Of a stretch of 64,000 nt of DNA, positions 49,857 to 59,771 are shown in pieces. The notes below the pieces were generated by a model. It was not told the origin of the DNA. It saw only the letters and a program-made list of their open reading frames with translations, and did not search any database. The stretch lies in IMG/VR virus record IMGVR_UViG_3300044620_001883, positions 124,001 to 188,000 of that record; one strand, written 5' to 3'. Position 1 is the first letter of the stretch. The number at the start of each line of letters is the position of its first letter. The stretch is from a virus. Both the position numbers and the translations under genes were made by a program.

Positions 49857-50831
49857 ATGAGACCTCTAGTTATGCACACCCCAGGTGAGTGGACCGACGC
49901 TGATAACGCCGGACTGCTCCAATCCCTCACCGAAGCCCCCGATGGACCAGTCAAGCTGGCCTCCACAGGTGCTACGGACTACACCCGTGTGATTCTCCGT
50001 GAATCCTCGGTCCTCCCAGCCATCCAGGCTCCACAGACCATCACGATCGACCGCCTCAAACGCCGCACCTCCAGTGCCGGTGGTGATGTGCCTGAAATCG
50101 GCTTGGTTGAATGCGAGCGTGAACCCGGCTCCCCCGGCTCCCGCACTGTCCCGTTCTCTGCTGGTCCTGTCCAGCAGACCTACCGCGGGGAAGTGTACTA
50201 CATTCGTATCAGCACGGACGAAACTCCGGAGCTGTACAAGAACGTCGACCAGCTCGGCCTTTACCAGATGGACCTCCGTCAGGTGATCACCGACAACCTC
50301 CTCAAAGACCTCGACAACCTCGTGGACTTCCGGTACTTCCAGACCGTGAAGGACATCACCGGTTCCGATGTCGACGCTGACGGTGCCGGCGGTTATCGCC
50401 AGTATCGTGAAGTCGTGGGCGGCATCACCCGCAACACCTACCGCGAGACGCTTCGTCCGCTGCAGGATGCAACCCTCAACAACGGCGTGTTCGTCATGGG
50501 TCGTCAGACCGCAAACGACTTCCTCGGTTGGGATCGCAACGCCATCGGTGGTGACCTCGCTGAACGCCTCATGCAAGAAGGCCTGAATGCTCTGGACCGT
50601 TTCCAGATCTTCGGCGTCGCGCACGTGGCATCCATCAAGAAGACGCTGTTCCCGAAAGGTCACGTCTTCCACTTCGCTCCCCCGAACTTCCTGGGTCGTT
50701 ACTACGAATACCAGGCACCTACGGTGTACGTGAAGAAGGAACGCGACATCATCTATGTCTACGCCAAACGCAAGTATGGCTACGGCATCGGCAATGAAGC
50801 GGCAGTGGCCCGCACGGTGTTCCAGGACTAA
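49857..50831 (+). CDS. Probable major capsid protein, 324 aa
   Basis: Size and alternating helix/strand pattern fit HK97-fold capsid proteins. An E-loop-like charged segment and a long central helix region (about 125-165) are followed by beta-rich domains. Position after protease and scaffold-like genes and immediately before a strong terminator supports it. No conserved residue alone proves the fold. Confidence 0.65.
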   Translation: MRPLVMHTPGEWTDADNAGLLQSLTEAPDGPVKLASTGATDYTRVILRESSVLPAIQAPQTITIDRLKRRTSSAGGDVPEIGLVECEREPGSPGSRTVPFSAGPVQQTYRGEVYYIRISTDETPELYKNVDQLGLYQMDLRQVITDNLLKDLDNLVDFRYFQTVKDITGSDVDADGAGGYRQYREVVGGITRNTYRETLRPLQDATLNNGVFVMGRQTANDFLGWDRNAIGGDLAERLMQEGLNALDRFQIFGVAHVASIKKTLFPKGHVFHFAPPNFLGRYYEYQAPTVYVKKERDIIYVYAKRKYGYGIGNEAAVARTVFQD

Positions 50832-50854
50832 CCCTCCTCTCGGTAATACTTCCC

Positions 50855-50890
50855 AAAGCGCAGGTTCTTCGGAGCCTGCGCTTTTTGTTT
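50855..50890 (+). terminator. Strong intrinsic terminator after the capsid gene
   Basis: A 13-bp stem (50855-50867 with 50872-50884, one G-U pair) around a TTCG loop, ending in a T-rich tail. Confidence 0.9.
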
Positions 50891-50922
50891 GGCGGGATGC
50901 TGCACATGAGGCACATTCAAGC

Positions 50923-51222
50923 ATGTCCGACAAACTCGACCCCTACTCCGAAGGTTTCTTGCGTACCTGCTACGACAACGGCGTCCCTGAAGAGCTGGCC
51001 TGCAGGATGCTCATCAAGGCGGCCTCCATGAACGCCAGACAACCCGGCAATCTCCCGATCGGGGATGTGGGGCGCCTGGCTCTCTTTGGTGCGGGGCAGC
51101 ATGTGGTCAGCTTGGTGAAATCTGCGGCGGACACTCAAACCGGAAATGTACGTGCAGCACCAACACTGACGCCTTCGATCCTGCCTCTTCAGCAAGGTCC
51201 TTCACCCTCCCCACGCTTGTGA
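50923..51222 (+). CDS. Small head-completion-type protein, 99 aa
   Basis: Helical N-terminal half, Pro/Ser-rich tail. GTGA overlap with the next gene. Position between the capsid and neck genes suggests a head-completion protein. Function unknown. Confidence 0.45.
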   Translation: MSDKLDPYSEGFLRTCYDNGVPEELACRMLIKAASMNARQPGNLPIGDVGRLALFGAGQHVVSLVKSAADTQTGNVRAAPTLTPSILPLQQGPSPSPRL

Positions 51223-51647
51223 GCTCCCCCTACGTCACCATCGAGATGTTACGGGAACACCTGGGTGACCGGGCCGTGGATCTGTCGTCCAAGCGTGAAG
51301 GGGACCTGACCTGGGGCGACGACGAGATCAAGCAGGCGATGGAGGCCGCGGCGCGCAGCTTCAACTCACTCCCGCCTTTCGTCGGCAAAGCCCACTGGTC
51401 GCAACTCAGCGCTGACTCTGACATCTTCCTCGACGCCGCCGCGGCCACCGCGATGGAGCGCCGCGCACGCAAGCTGATGCAGGAGCGCACCAATTTCCAA
51501 GCCGGCGGGATCGCGACAGATCCTGACGGTGCCATCATCGACGGGTTGCTGGCGCTCGCCAAAGGCCTGCGTGACAAGTTCAACCGGGAAGCCACTGCCT
51601 TTAAGGCCAACCTGAACTGGCGGGGCGCCTTCGGGCGTGTGGGATAA
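51219..51647 (+). CDS. Head-tail connector-type protein, 142 aa
   Basis: All-helical with a SSPYVTIEMLREHLGD start, like small gp6-type adaptors. Context suggests a neck component. No firm family match. Confidence 0.45.
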   Translation: MSSPYVTIEMLREHLGDRAVDLSSKREGDLTWGDDEIKQAMEAAARSFNSLPPFVGKAHWSQLSADSDIFLDAAAATAMERRARKLMQERTNFQAGGIATDPDGAIIDGLLALAKGLRDKFNREATAFKANLNWRGAFGRVG

Positions 51648-51656
51648 ACGAACATC

Positions 51657-52493
51657 GTGAACAACGCACTCCCATTCGTAAGCGTCTCAGTACAGCCTTC
51701 CTATCAGCATGGTAGTTGTGTTGTAGCCTGGAAACGTTCTTTGGAGTTTGAGCAGCATGGGGTTCTCGTTTACCGCTCTCTGGATGGGATCAGCAACTGG
51801 CAGCTGCTCAACCAGCACGACGAGCCGCTGGTGCTGCAGGAGCAGTTCCTCGATGAGACACTGCCCGTGAACACCAAGCTGGATCGCGTACATTACCGGC
51901 TGGTGCTTGAGGACATGACCACAGGCGCGCTGACCACAGGAGAGACCCTGGCCTTTTTTGAGCGCATGAGCCTGCAAGACTACCGAACAGCCCGCAGGTT
52001 CATGGTGGCGGAACTGCAACGGCTGCGCACCGGGGCTGGTGTTCCTGCTTTCTTGGTCATGCCCCGCCGCCAGGGTGTTGGGGCAGGGGTCGACGCCGTG
52101 ACATCACAGGTTATTGATAGCTGCACCTACAACGCATCCGGCGGAGATGCGGCAGGTTTCGGCACACCGCTGCAGACATGGGTGCAACTGCTTGGCAGCA
52201 CTCAAGTACAGCAGAGCGCCCAGGATGGCACTGGCACGATTGAACTGGTGGAGACGCCCGCCAGACTACCCGGATTCCCTCAGCCAATTCGCGGAACGCT
52301 GGTGGTCCTACCCTTGACGGACGACCGGTATGTTGTCGGTGACACCGTTACCCCATACGCGTTCCGTGGTCTGGTGCCCATCGCCTATCAGGTCACCCTG
52401 GCACGCTTGGGTCGACAGGATCCCCGGTACCGCGTGCGCATTCCCCGACTGGATGCACGTCTCGCCCAACCCGCGTACACCCGCAGCTCATGA
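51657..52493 (+). CDS. Neck or head-tail joining protein, 278 aa
   Basis: N-terminal region (about 5-100) has the strand pattern of an immunoglobulin/FN3-like fold; the C-terminus is beta-rich with basic tail. GTG start. Position before the tail terminator-like and sheath genes suggests a neck protein such as T4 gp13/14-type. Inferred from order. Confidence 0.5.
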   Translation: MNNALPFVSVSVQPSYQHGSCVVAWKRSLEFEQHGVLVYRSLDGISNWQLLNQHDEPLVLQEQFLDETLPVNTKLDRVHYRLVLEDMTTGALTTGETLAFFERMSLQDYRTARRFMVAELQRLRTGAGVPAFLVMPRRQGVGAGVDAVTSQVIDSCTYNASGGDAAGFGTPLQTWVQLLGSTQVQQSAQDGTGTIELVETPARLPGFPQPIRGTLVVLPLTDDRYVVGDTVTPYAFRGLVPIAYQVTLARLGRQDPRYRVRIPRLDARLAQPAYTRSS

Positions 52494-53188
52494 GCGCCCT
52501 TCCACTCCAATCCAGGACGAAACCTACAGTACAAGAACTGGCAACTGCCGCAGCGGCGCAACGCGCTGCTGACGCGGCTGAATGCTCCTACTCCAACCGT
52601 CCGTTTTACTTCGCGCGCTTTCGCTCCGCCTTGCTGCGGTTGACCAAGGAGTACTTTGCCACCCCGGGCAACCTGCCTGTGGAGGAGGATATACCGACCA
52701 TGCCATGTTTGGCGGGAGACGCTGTTGACCCCACCAAAACAGGCATCCATGTCCGGAGCACTTTCGACGTGGATCCACCAAGTACAGAGGAGACATGCAT
52801 TTTCATCCGCATGCCGGAACTCAAATTTGAAAAGCTGTTTCTGGGTGACTACGGCGGCAGTTCCGCCAACCTGTCCAGCACCTACCGGGAGAAATCGTTC
52901 AAAGGCACGCTCGTGTTTTTGGCCGACAATCCAGTACATGATGTAGCCGTGACACTCCTGGAAGGTTTGCTGGTGTACCTGGAAGGAACCAAGCACAACT
53001 GGATGACGACGCTCGGTCTGACATCCTTCGATGTTGTCTCTCTTGGAGAGGGTGTCGAGACGCGCAAAGCCCCGCAGCGCATGTTGCGCGCGACACTGAC
53101 CGTCGAGTTTACAGGCCGTCAAAACATCGACGCTTACCAGGAAGCGCTGCCGCTCAAACGCATCGTGCTCACAACAAACCCGGCGTGA
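52490..53188 (+). CDS. Putative tail terminator protein, 232 aa
   Basis: Helical start, then beta-rich domains. Located directly before the sheath gene, matching gene order of tail-completion proteins. No conserved motif recognised. ATGA overlap with the preceding gene. Confidence 0.5.
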   Translation: MSALPLQSRTKPTVQELATAAAAQRAADAAECSYSNRPFYFARFRSALLRLTKEYFATPGNLPVEEDIPTMPCLAGDAVDPTKTGIHVRSTFDVDPPSTEETCIFIRMPELKFEKLFLGDYGGSSANLSSTYREKSFKGTLVFLADNPVHDVAVTLLEGLLVYLEGTKHNWMTTLGLTSFDVVSLGEGVETRKAPQRMLRATLTVEFTGRQNIDAYQEALPLKRIVLTTNPA

Positions 53189-53205
53189 AAATAGTGCGAG
53201 CGAGG

Positions 53206-53235
53206 TTGACGCATCCCCTGCCTGCCCGCTAAATT
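53206..53235 (+). promoter_or_regulatory. Possible sigma70-type promoter for the tail sheath
   Basis: TTGACG at 53206-53211, an 18-base spacer and TAAATT at 53230-53235, 25 bases before the sheath ATG. Confidence 0.45.
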
Positions 53236-53259
53236 ACAACATCTCGCATCCCCTCAAGT

Positions 53260-56091
53260 ATGATCACCAACTATTCCCAACACCGCCCTGGTATCTCGAT
53301 CAAGCAGCAGCTTGCCGCGGACACGACGAGCTCCGCGCCCGACATGGCCGCTTGCATCATCGGTCCCAAATGCCTACTCAATCGGTACGGGCGTGAGACT
53401 ATTCCGGGTGTCGAGTTCAACGCAGCTGGTCAGGCTTTGACCTTTCAGCGTCTCGTGGATGAAATCGCCACGACACTGGACTTGGATCTCTTCACGGTGG
53501 ACCAGGACACGCTCAAACTTTACGGTGTGGGTCTTGAGGCTTCGCTGGCCACCTACACGGCAGCCGGCACACCAAGCTTCAAACTGGCTGATCTGTCCGA
53601 ACCCAATGTGATCGCTCTGGTCGGCGGCGCGACCGTCAAGGGCGCCGGACTGGAAACCTCCTTCCGCGGACGCCCCGTGCAAATCGGTGATGTGGTGTAC
53701 TGCGAAGGCATTGACGGTGGCACGGTATTCCGTCGCACCGTCACCGGCTTCCGTGGTGTTGTGGCAGCCGGTTCCTTCGGTGCCAACCTCGACGGGGATG
53801 ACTCGCTTGTGGGCAACGTGGCGGCAAACCCTGTCACCACCGTCGCGGACGCCTCGGTGTCCTCGGCACCGGCCACTTGGGCCATCAGCTGTGCCGCGCC
53901 GGAAGATTTCAACGGACTCGCACGCGGGGCCAAGAACCTGACGAAGTACGGTGAAGAGTTTGTGATCACCGTGCACACTGCTGGCGATCCGGCTACTGCC
54001 ACTGTCAACATCGCGTCCACCTCTGGTCTCTACAACGCCACCAACGTCGCAACCGTGAACGCTGCTGGTAACTTCAGCATCACAGACGCGAATGCCGGTG
54101 GTGAGCTCGGCGGTGTGGACCTGGTCATCACACCCCCGGCTCCCGGTACAGACCTCACGGTGGGTATGTCCTTCCGCATCACTGTGTTGGGTAACTACTC
54201 ACGCCTCGGTGCCACGCAGGTTATCGCGGCTGGCACCTACACGGGTGTCAAGGACACTGTGTACATGATCCGGGTCACCCAGCCCAACACAGACTTCGAC
54301 ACCGATTTTGACGGTGCCAAGGTGACCATCACGGACACCGCCGGCATCGACACTCCGCAGGAGAACGTCACGATCACAGACGGCACTGCGCGTGACCTGG
54401 GCAACTTTGGTCTGACCATTGAATTCGACGGCGCCATGCCGGACCACGGCGGGCTCCGCGTCGGTGACGTGTATTTCGTCCGCGCCGTCGCCGGTGCCGT
54501 GAGCACAACCAATTTTGACCGTGTGGTGCTCAGCGGTCCCGCCGTTGACACGCTCGTCTTCGATGACGTGGACGTGGAATTTTTCAGCGTCGAATTCCGT
54601 GCGCCCTTCACTGGTGAAATCGCCACTGACGCGCACTCGGGTGGGCTGGCTTGGACCGGCTCAGCCAGCGCGCTGACCGTTGAGGCCAACCTGGATTACT
54701 ATGTCGCTGACCGTGACAACGGTTATGAGTGGCGCCCATTCGTCACTGGCGTGGGCGAGCTGCAGTCTTCCTACCGCGCCTTCTATGCTGTCGACGACAC
54801 CAACGGCATGGTGGAAATCGCCGCAGCCTCCGACCTTGTGGCGGCTGCCGGAGTTGTCGATCTCGACAACCCGCTTGGCTACGCGGCCCAGCAGGCCCTG
54901 CTCGGAGCGGACGGCAAGGCCATCTGGGTTTTGAATACCGGTGGCACAACCCTGGCCGCGTTCGAGACAGCGCTCGCCACGATTGAGAACACACGCATCC
55001 CTTACGACCTGTGCATCTTGTCGACTTCGCAGTCTGTCGGGCTGGCTGCACTCGTGCACGCTGTTGCGGCCTCGGCCGAAGAAAACCTCAGCTTCCGTCG
55101 TGTGCGAATCGGCCTCGACTCCCCGGGTGAGTACGTGGTCCTTGAGGCACAGGCTGACACGACCAACTTCACCTGCACGGTCTCCCCACACGGTGGAGGC
55201 AACAAGCTCGTGACCATCAGCGCGGGTGCAGACGAAGCGCTTCTGACTACACGCGGACTCACCGCCGGTGACCTGCTCAAACTGACAGCCACGACGGAAT
55301 CGTACGCGATTGCTGAAGTGCTGTCTGACACTGAACTCCTGCTGTCCACCGGCCCCGCTTCTGAAGTCGATCCGGCTGTGGCTTGTCAGATCTGGAAGGC
55401 CGACACGGTGGCGAACCAAAAGGCCTGGCTCATCGCGCAGGCTGCCGCCTATGCCGAACGCCGTGCCTCTTTGGTGTGGGTGGAACGCGGTGTGAACCTG
55501 GTCAACGGTGCGACCACCGTCATCCCCACCATGTTCGGCGCCGCTTACCTGTCCGGACTCCGCAGCAACCTCAAGCCGCAGATCGGCATGACCCGTCAGA
55601 CGGTGGCCACCTTCACGGCGGCCTCCCGCATGTACAGTCGCTACAGCCGTGCTGACCTGGACGATATTGCTGCCGCCGGGATTCAGATCCTCGAGCAAAC
55701 CCACGCGTCTGCTCCGGTGCGTGTGCGCCATCAGGCCACCACGGACACCAGCAACGGTATCCTGAACTACGAGGAGAGCACAACCGTCCGGTTCGACTAC
55801 CTGAGCTTCCTGATCAACAACACGCTGGACTCGTCCATCGGCCGCGTGAACACCACGGAGCAGGCCGTCGAGGAAACGCGCGCAGCCTTGCTGGGTGTGC
55901 TCAACGCCGCACGGCTTGTACCTGTCGGCGCCAACTACGGCCCGCTCCTGGACGACTTTACGAATCTGGTGGTGCAGCGCAGCACCAGCTTCCTGGATCG
56001 CATTGAAGCGTCCGTGGATGTTGAATTCGGACCACCTACCAACCGGCAGGCCATCACGATCACTGCTTACGGGCAGCTGCCTGCGGCATAA
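53260..56091 (+). CDS. Contractile tail sheath protein, 943 aa
   Basis: The C-terminal part has the arrangement seen in sheath proteins: a RASLVWVERGVNLV segment, the VIPTMFGAAYLSGL region, long helix EETRAALLGVLNAARL and an ending in a beta-strand (ITITAYGQLP). The N-terminus (HRPGISIKQQ) is the extended strand used for sheath-sheath contacts. The middle (about 200-560) has Asp/Thr/Gly-rich inserted domains, making it longer than T4 gp18 (659 aa). A possible promoter precedes it. Confidence 0.8.
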   Translation: MITNYSQHRPGISIKQQLAADTTSSAPDMAACIIGPKCLLNRYGRETIPGVEFNAAGQALTFQRLVDEIATTLDLDLFTVDQDTLKLYGVGLEASLATYTAAGTPSFKLADLSEPNVIALVGGATVKGAGLETSFRGRPVQIGDVVYCEGIDGGTVFRRTVTGFRGVVAAGSFGANLDGDDSLVGNVAANPVTTVADASVSSAPATWAISCAAPEDFNGLARGAKNLTKYGEEFVITVHTAGDPATATVNIASTSGLYNATNVATVNAAGNFSITDANAGGELGGVDLVITPPAPGTDLTVGMSFRITVLGNYSRLGATQVIAAGTYTGVKDTVYMIRVTQPNTDFDTDFDGAKVTITDTAGIDTPQENVTITDGTARDLGNFGLTIEFDGAMPDHGGLRVGDVYFVRAVAGAVSTTNFDRVVLSGPAVDTLVFDDVDVEFFSVEFRAPFTGEIATDAHSGGLAWTGSASALTVEANLDYYVADRDNGYEWRPFVTGVGELQSSYRAFYAVDDTNGMVEIAAASDLVAAAGVVDLDNPLGYAAQQALLGADGKAIWVLNTGGTTLAAFETALATIENTRIPYDLCILSTSQSVGLAALVHAVAASAEENLSFRRVRIGLDSPGEYVVLEAQADTTNFTCTVSPHGGGNKLVTISAGADEALLTTRGLTAGDLLKLTATTESYAIAEVLSDTELLLSTGPASEVDPAVACQIWKADTVANQKAWLIAQAAAYAERRASLVWVERGVNLVNGATTVIPTMFGAAYLSGLRSNLKPQIGMTRQTVATFTAASRMYSRYSRADLDDIAAAGIQILEQTHASAPVRVRHQATTDTSNGILNYEESTTVRFDYLSFLINNTLDSSIGRVNTTEQAVEETRAALLGVLNAARLVPVGANYGPLLDDFTNLVVQRSTSFLDRIEASVDVEFGPPTNRQAITITAYGQLPAA

Positions 56092-56123
56092 CCCTCTCGC
56101 AAACCCTCCTCTCCTCTACCCCT

Positions 56124-56564
56124 ATGGAAGTCTTCGGCGCATCCAGAACAGTCAATCCAATCGGCCAGATCCGCGGCTCTGAGTACGCGAAGGTGTACAT
56201 GGGCAGCATCGTGGCTCTTGCTCAGTCCTTCCAAGCTCAATATGGGCGGCAGTCCAAGCCGATCATGAGCATCGGAGACCCCAACATCTACTTCGTTCCC
56301 GGTCAAGCACAGGGCGTTGTGTCCCTGGGCCGTCTTCTCGGTGCTGATGGTATGCTGGGACTCCTCAATGCGGGGATCGCCAACTGCGGCACCATCCAGA
56401 ACTTGCAGCTGACTGTCGGCGGCGGGCGCTGCTTGGTTGCACCATCCCAGACTCTGAACTTCGGTGGTGGTATCCTCGAATCCGTCTCGGTCGGCTTGAA
56501 CTCGGGCAGCCCGGAAATCATGGAAAACTACTCCATGAAGATTTCGAGCATGGAGAAGGTCTGA
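56124..56564 (+). CDS. Putative tail tube protein, 146 aa
   Basis: Beta-rich with Gly-turns (GGGILESVSVGLN), of tube-like size. Directly follows the sheath gene, the usual tube position in myoviruses. C/T-rich leader. Role from context; no residue-level signature. Confidence 0.6.
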   Translation: MEVFGASRTVNPIGQIRGSEYAKVYMGSIVALAQSFQAQYGRQSKPIMSIGDPNIYFVPGQAQGVVSLGRLLGADGMLGLLNAGIANCGTIQNLQLTVGGGRCLVAPSQTLNFGGGILESVSVGLNSGSPEIMENYSMKISSMEKV

Positions 56565-56604
56565 CCGGGCTTGCCTATTTGAGGGGACGGCTGCATGCTG
56601 AAGC

Positions 56605-58956
56605 ATGCCCCCCTTCGACTTGCCCACCACTCTCATAGACACTGGCTTCGTTGTTCAAGCGTTTCCGGATCAAGAAACGTACACGGTGCAGTCCACCACA
56701 ACCACGCAGTACCTGCAAGGTTGTGCGTCCATTGTTGGTGGGTTGTTTGCGCCCTTCTTCGGCTTCAAGTCGCACATGCGCCTGCCTGTTGGCACCAAGG
56801 TGCTGCTTCTCAACACTTCTCCCGCGCTGATCTTGTCGTGTATCCCAACGGAACCCGCGAACGAGAAGTCAGGCAACCTTCATCGTACCACAACAGGCAC
56901 GGCGGACATTGAGGATCTGGGTTCCGACGAGAACAGCGCCGACAACATCCATCACAGTGTGCCCAAGGATCTCCTTGAAGGGGAGTTCAGTATCAGCAAC
57001 GCCCTGCAGGTGGGTATCCGGTTCCTGACCCACCTGGTGAAAATGCAGGCGGGGGAGCGTGCCAAGGTCGAGTGCTTCCTCCTCGATGATCTGGTGCGCA
57101 TTGTCAGCGGCTCCTTCAAGCATATGTCCGCATTCGGGGATCACGAGATCATCAACGACGGTGGACGGTTGAATGTGCGCTACACAGGCACCTCCTACGA
57201 GCACGAGGCGGCCGGCGTTTTGAAGCCCAAGGACCCCCGCACACCGTCCGGCGCATCCGGTGTGCTTCCCAACGAGCCACTGGCAGAGACCGGCAGATGG
57301 CGCTTCAGCCAGTTCATCGGGTACATGGGTGACTTCATTCACATGTTCGTCACAGATCCCGGCACGGCTCTCGGTGAGCTGGCACAATCCCGGGCGGGCA
57401 AATTTCACGCGCATGTAAACCAGGATGGCAGCCTCGTGGTGCAGAGTCTGGCTGACATCGTCTTCGAACGCGTCACACGCATTGTCGTCCCTGAAGAGCA
57501 ACACAGACCCGCAGATCCTGAAGGGGACAAGCTCGATGGTTTCTCGGTGTCTGACACCAAGTTCCTGGACACCTGGCAGGTCAACCCGCAAAAGCCCTGG
57601 GAGCTGGCATACCACATCCGCGACTACGCGCGCTGGCTCAATAGCTACCATGCCTACGCCCGGTTTGCCCAGATGAACAAGGACTGGAAGATACCCACGG
57701 AGGCAGGCTCACCGCAACCCAGCTACGGCTGCGGGGAGGACGACAAAGACGCGGCAATTCCAGACCGCCAGCGCACGCCGCGCATCACGTACTCCTGCAT
57801 CCGCATCTTCCGGGATGGGTCGCAACTTCTGCTGGACGGGTACGGGGGTTGTATTCTGCAGGCTGGAGGCAGCACAGTCATCTCCGCCCCCATCGACGTG
57901 CGGATCGAGGCGGGACGCAATGTGAGCATCATCGCGGGACGCAACGTCTTCATGAAAGCCCACCGCAACGTCGAGCTGGTTGCAGTGACGGGTGCGCTCC
58001 TAGCCAAGGCACGCACGCGCCTGTCTCTCTTCTGTGAGCAGGGTATCGTTCTGCTCAAGACACTCATGAAAGCCGGACCTCCGCCTGACGGCAGACCCAA
58101 GGCCGAGCGCTTCGCGCAGGACCGCATGGGGATCGTGATTGAGGCGCCGCACGCCAACGTGATGCTGGCGAGCGGTAACATGCTGACCCTGGAAGGCAAC
58201 GGCAATGACATCCAGAAGGACAAGCTCGAGTGTGGTGTGCGCGTTCAATCAGGCAAAGCATCCATCGAGTTGTGCACAGGCCAGGAGGGGGCGGTGCGGG
58301 TCCGGGCCAAAGCCTTCTCGACGCAGGTATCGACGCTGGTGCTCAGCTGCACCAAAGCGATAAGCATGCTGGCACCCTTCATTGACTTTGGTCGGTTGTT
58401 GTACAAAACCGGAGGCGGGTTGGTCTGCGGCACGCTGACAGCCCGAAAGCTGCTTGGCGAGAGTATCGTCAACGGCACGCAAATCAAACGCGGACGCAGC
58501 CCGCACGTCAACCACGTGGCGCATGCGAGCGTCAAAGCGACTCCACCTGACATCCCGGAAGAAATCACAGAGGAGCTCAAGAACAAGGCAGCACCTGCTG
58601 TTTCAGACGGACTTGCCAAAACCATCAGAACACGTGGGGAGTACTTGTCCCCTGAAGAGTATCCGATAGAACCGTCACCACAATCCCCAGCCCAACAGCT
58701 GGCCACGGACGGTGGCATACACCCGGCGGCGGTGTCGTTTGAAGCCTGGCCTTTTGACCAGGACGGAGAACAGGGAGATCCCAACGCGGCGTTCAAGCTC
58801 CCGTATCCCGGGCCCCGTGGGAAGATGGCGGCCTACATGAGCGACAGCATTCTACATCAACCTTCGGCCAAGGAGGTTCAGGAATTCAAGCCGACCGCCA
58901 AAGCGGCCGAGTCAGTACCTGTCGTGTTCCAACGCTGGACACCACCCGCTTCCTGA
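56605..58956 (+). CDS. Baseplate spike-like protein, 783 aa
   Basis: The middle (about 425-600) has a repeating beta-helix-like pattern: VRIEAGRNVSIIAGRNVFMK, KAHRNVELV, VQSGKASIELCTG. This resembles the C-terminal beta-helix of gp5/VgrG-type spikes. The N-terminal region (about 20-90) is beta-rich, possibly an OB-like domain. The tail is Pro/Ala-rich. Likely the baseplate central spike or a hub subunit; no lysozyme domain is seen. Confidence 0.6.
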   Translation: MPPFDLPTTLIDTGFVVQAFPDQETYTVQSTTTTQYLQGCASIVGGLFAPFFGFKSHMRLPVGTKVLLLNTSPALILSCIPTEPANEKSGNLHRTTTGTADIEDLGSDENSADNIHHSVPKDLLEGEFSISNALQVGIRFLTHLVKMQAGERAKVECFLLDDLVRIVSGSFKHMSAFGDHEIINDGGRLNVRYTGTSYEHEAAGVLKPKDPRTPSGASGVLPNEPLAETGRWRFSQFIGYMGDFIHMFVTDPGTALGELAQSRAGKFHAHVNQDGSLVVQSLADIVFERVTRIVVPEEQHRPADPEGDKLDGFSVSDTKFLDTWQVNPQKPWELAYHIRDYARWLNSYHAYARFAQMNKDWKIPTEAGSPQPSYGCGEDDKDAAIPDRQRTPRITYSCIRIFRDGSQLLLDGYGGCILQAGGSTVISAPIDVRIEAGRNVSIIAGRNVFMKAHRNVELVAVTGALLAKARTRLSLFCEQGIVLLKTLMKAGPPPDGRPKAERFAQDRMGIVIEAPHANVMLASGNMLTLEGNGNDIQKDKLECGVRVQSGKASIELCTGQEGAVRVRAKAFSTQVSTLVLSCTKAISMLAPFIDFGRLLYKTGGGLVCGTLTARKLLGESIVNGTQIKRGRSPHVNHVAHASVKATPPDIPEEITEELKNKAAPAVSDGLAKTIRTRGEYLSPEEYPIEPSPQSPAQQLATDGGIHPAAVSFEAWPFDQDGEQGDPNAAFKLPYPGPRGKMAAYMSDSILHQPSAKEVQEFKPTAKAAESVPVVFQRWTPPAS

Positions 58957-58973
58957 GTACTCTCCCCGACCAT

Positions 58974-59771
58974 ATGGCTACCTCTACTCCGCTTGGGCGT
59001 CCCAAAAAACCAGCAACAACTGAACCTTCCCTCGATGCCGTGAAGGCGTTCGTGGCCGCCGCTTCAACCCCCCAGGCTTCGGAGCCGCCCAAGATCACGA
59101 CCCCTTCCAAAGAGGCTGCTGTCCTGGAAGTCTCCGAGGAAGTACAAGCTGCCTTAAACAAGCAGGCCGAGGGACCGAAGCTGCCGGAACCTGACATTCC
59201 GCTGGAAGCGGTGGCACTCCCCGAGTTCGCCACACAGGACAAGATGCGCAGCGACGCGCTGGCTGGCGACGTCCTGAACGTGCTGGTGTCGGACAACGAG
59301 AAGGACATTTACTGCAAGGCGGTGCTTTTTGATGCGCCGGTTGTCTGGGATATTCCCGTGCTGGGCGGCAAGGCCAGCGTACTGGTGCGCAGTTTGAAGA
59401 TCACCCACGAGGATGCGATCCTGCGCTGGTTGGATCAGCTGGAGAAGCAAGGCACCGTCACCACGCAGTCCTTGTGGCTCACTTACTACAAGCGCGCGAG
59501 TACATTGCTGCGCGTGCTCAAGATGACTGTCGACGGCCGGGATGTTCTGGTCTTCAACCATGCAACCGTAGACAGCTTGCTGGACACCTCAGGCACTACC
59601 AAGAAGGCCTTGGATCAGCTCACCACCGTCTTCGACAAAGTCTTTGAGAACCTGACACCAGCCCGGTACGCGGTGCTCATGGAGGCCGTGACGGTGCACG
59701 AGCGCAAGATGAACAAGTGCAACCGCTCGGCGGCATCTGGAAATTTTTGGCTACCCGCCGGTACCGACTAA
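58974..59771 (+). CDS. Tail assembly chaperone (G-type), 265 aa
   Basis: N-terminal 60 residues are Ala/Pro/Thr-rich; the remainder is helical. It ends at 59771, with a frameshift site near its 3' end that makes a longer fusion. Position directly before the tape measure gene is the classical place for tail assembly chaperones, which bind the tape measure during tail assembly. No other motif. Confidence 0.7.
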   Translation: MATSTPLGRPKKPATTEPSLDAVKAFVAAASTPQASEPPKITTPSKEAAVLEVSEEVQAALNKQAEGPKLPEPDIPLEAVALPEFATQDKMRSDALAGDVLNVLVSDNEKDIYCKAVLFDAPVVWDIPVLGGKASVLVRSLKITHEDAILRWLDQLEKQGTVTTQSLWLTYYKRASTLLRVLKMTVDGRDVLVFNHATVDSLLDTSGTTKKALDQLTTVFDKVFENLTPARYAVLMEAVTVHERKMNKCNRSAASGNFWLPAGTD

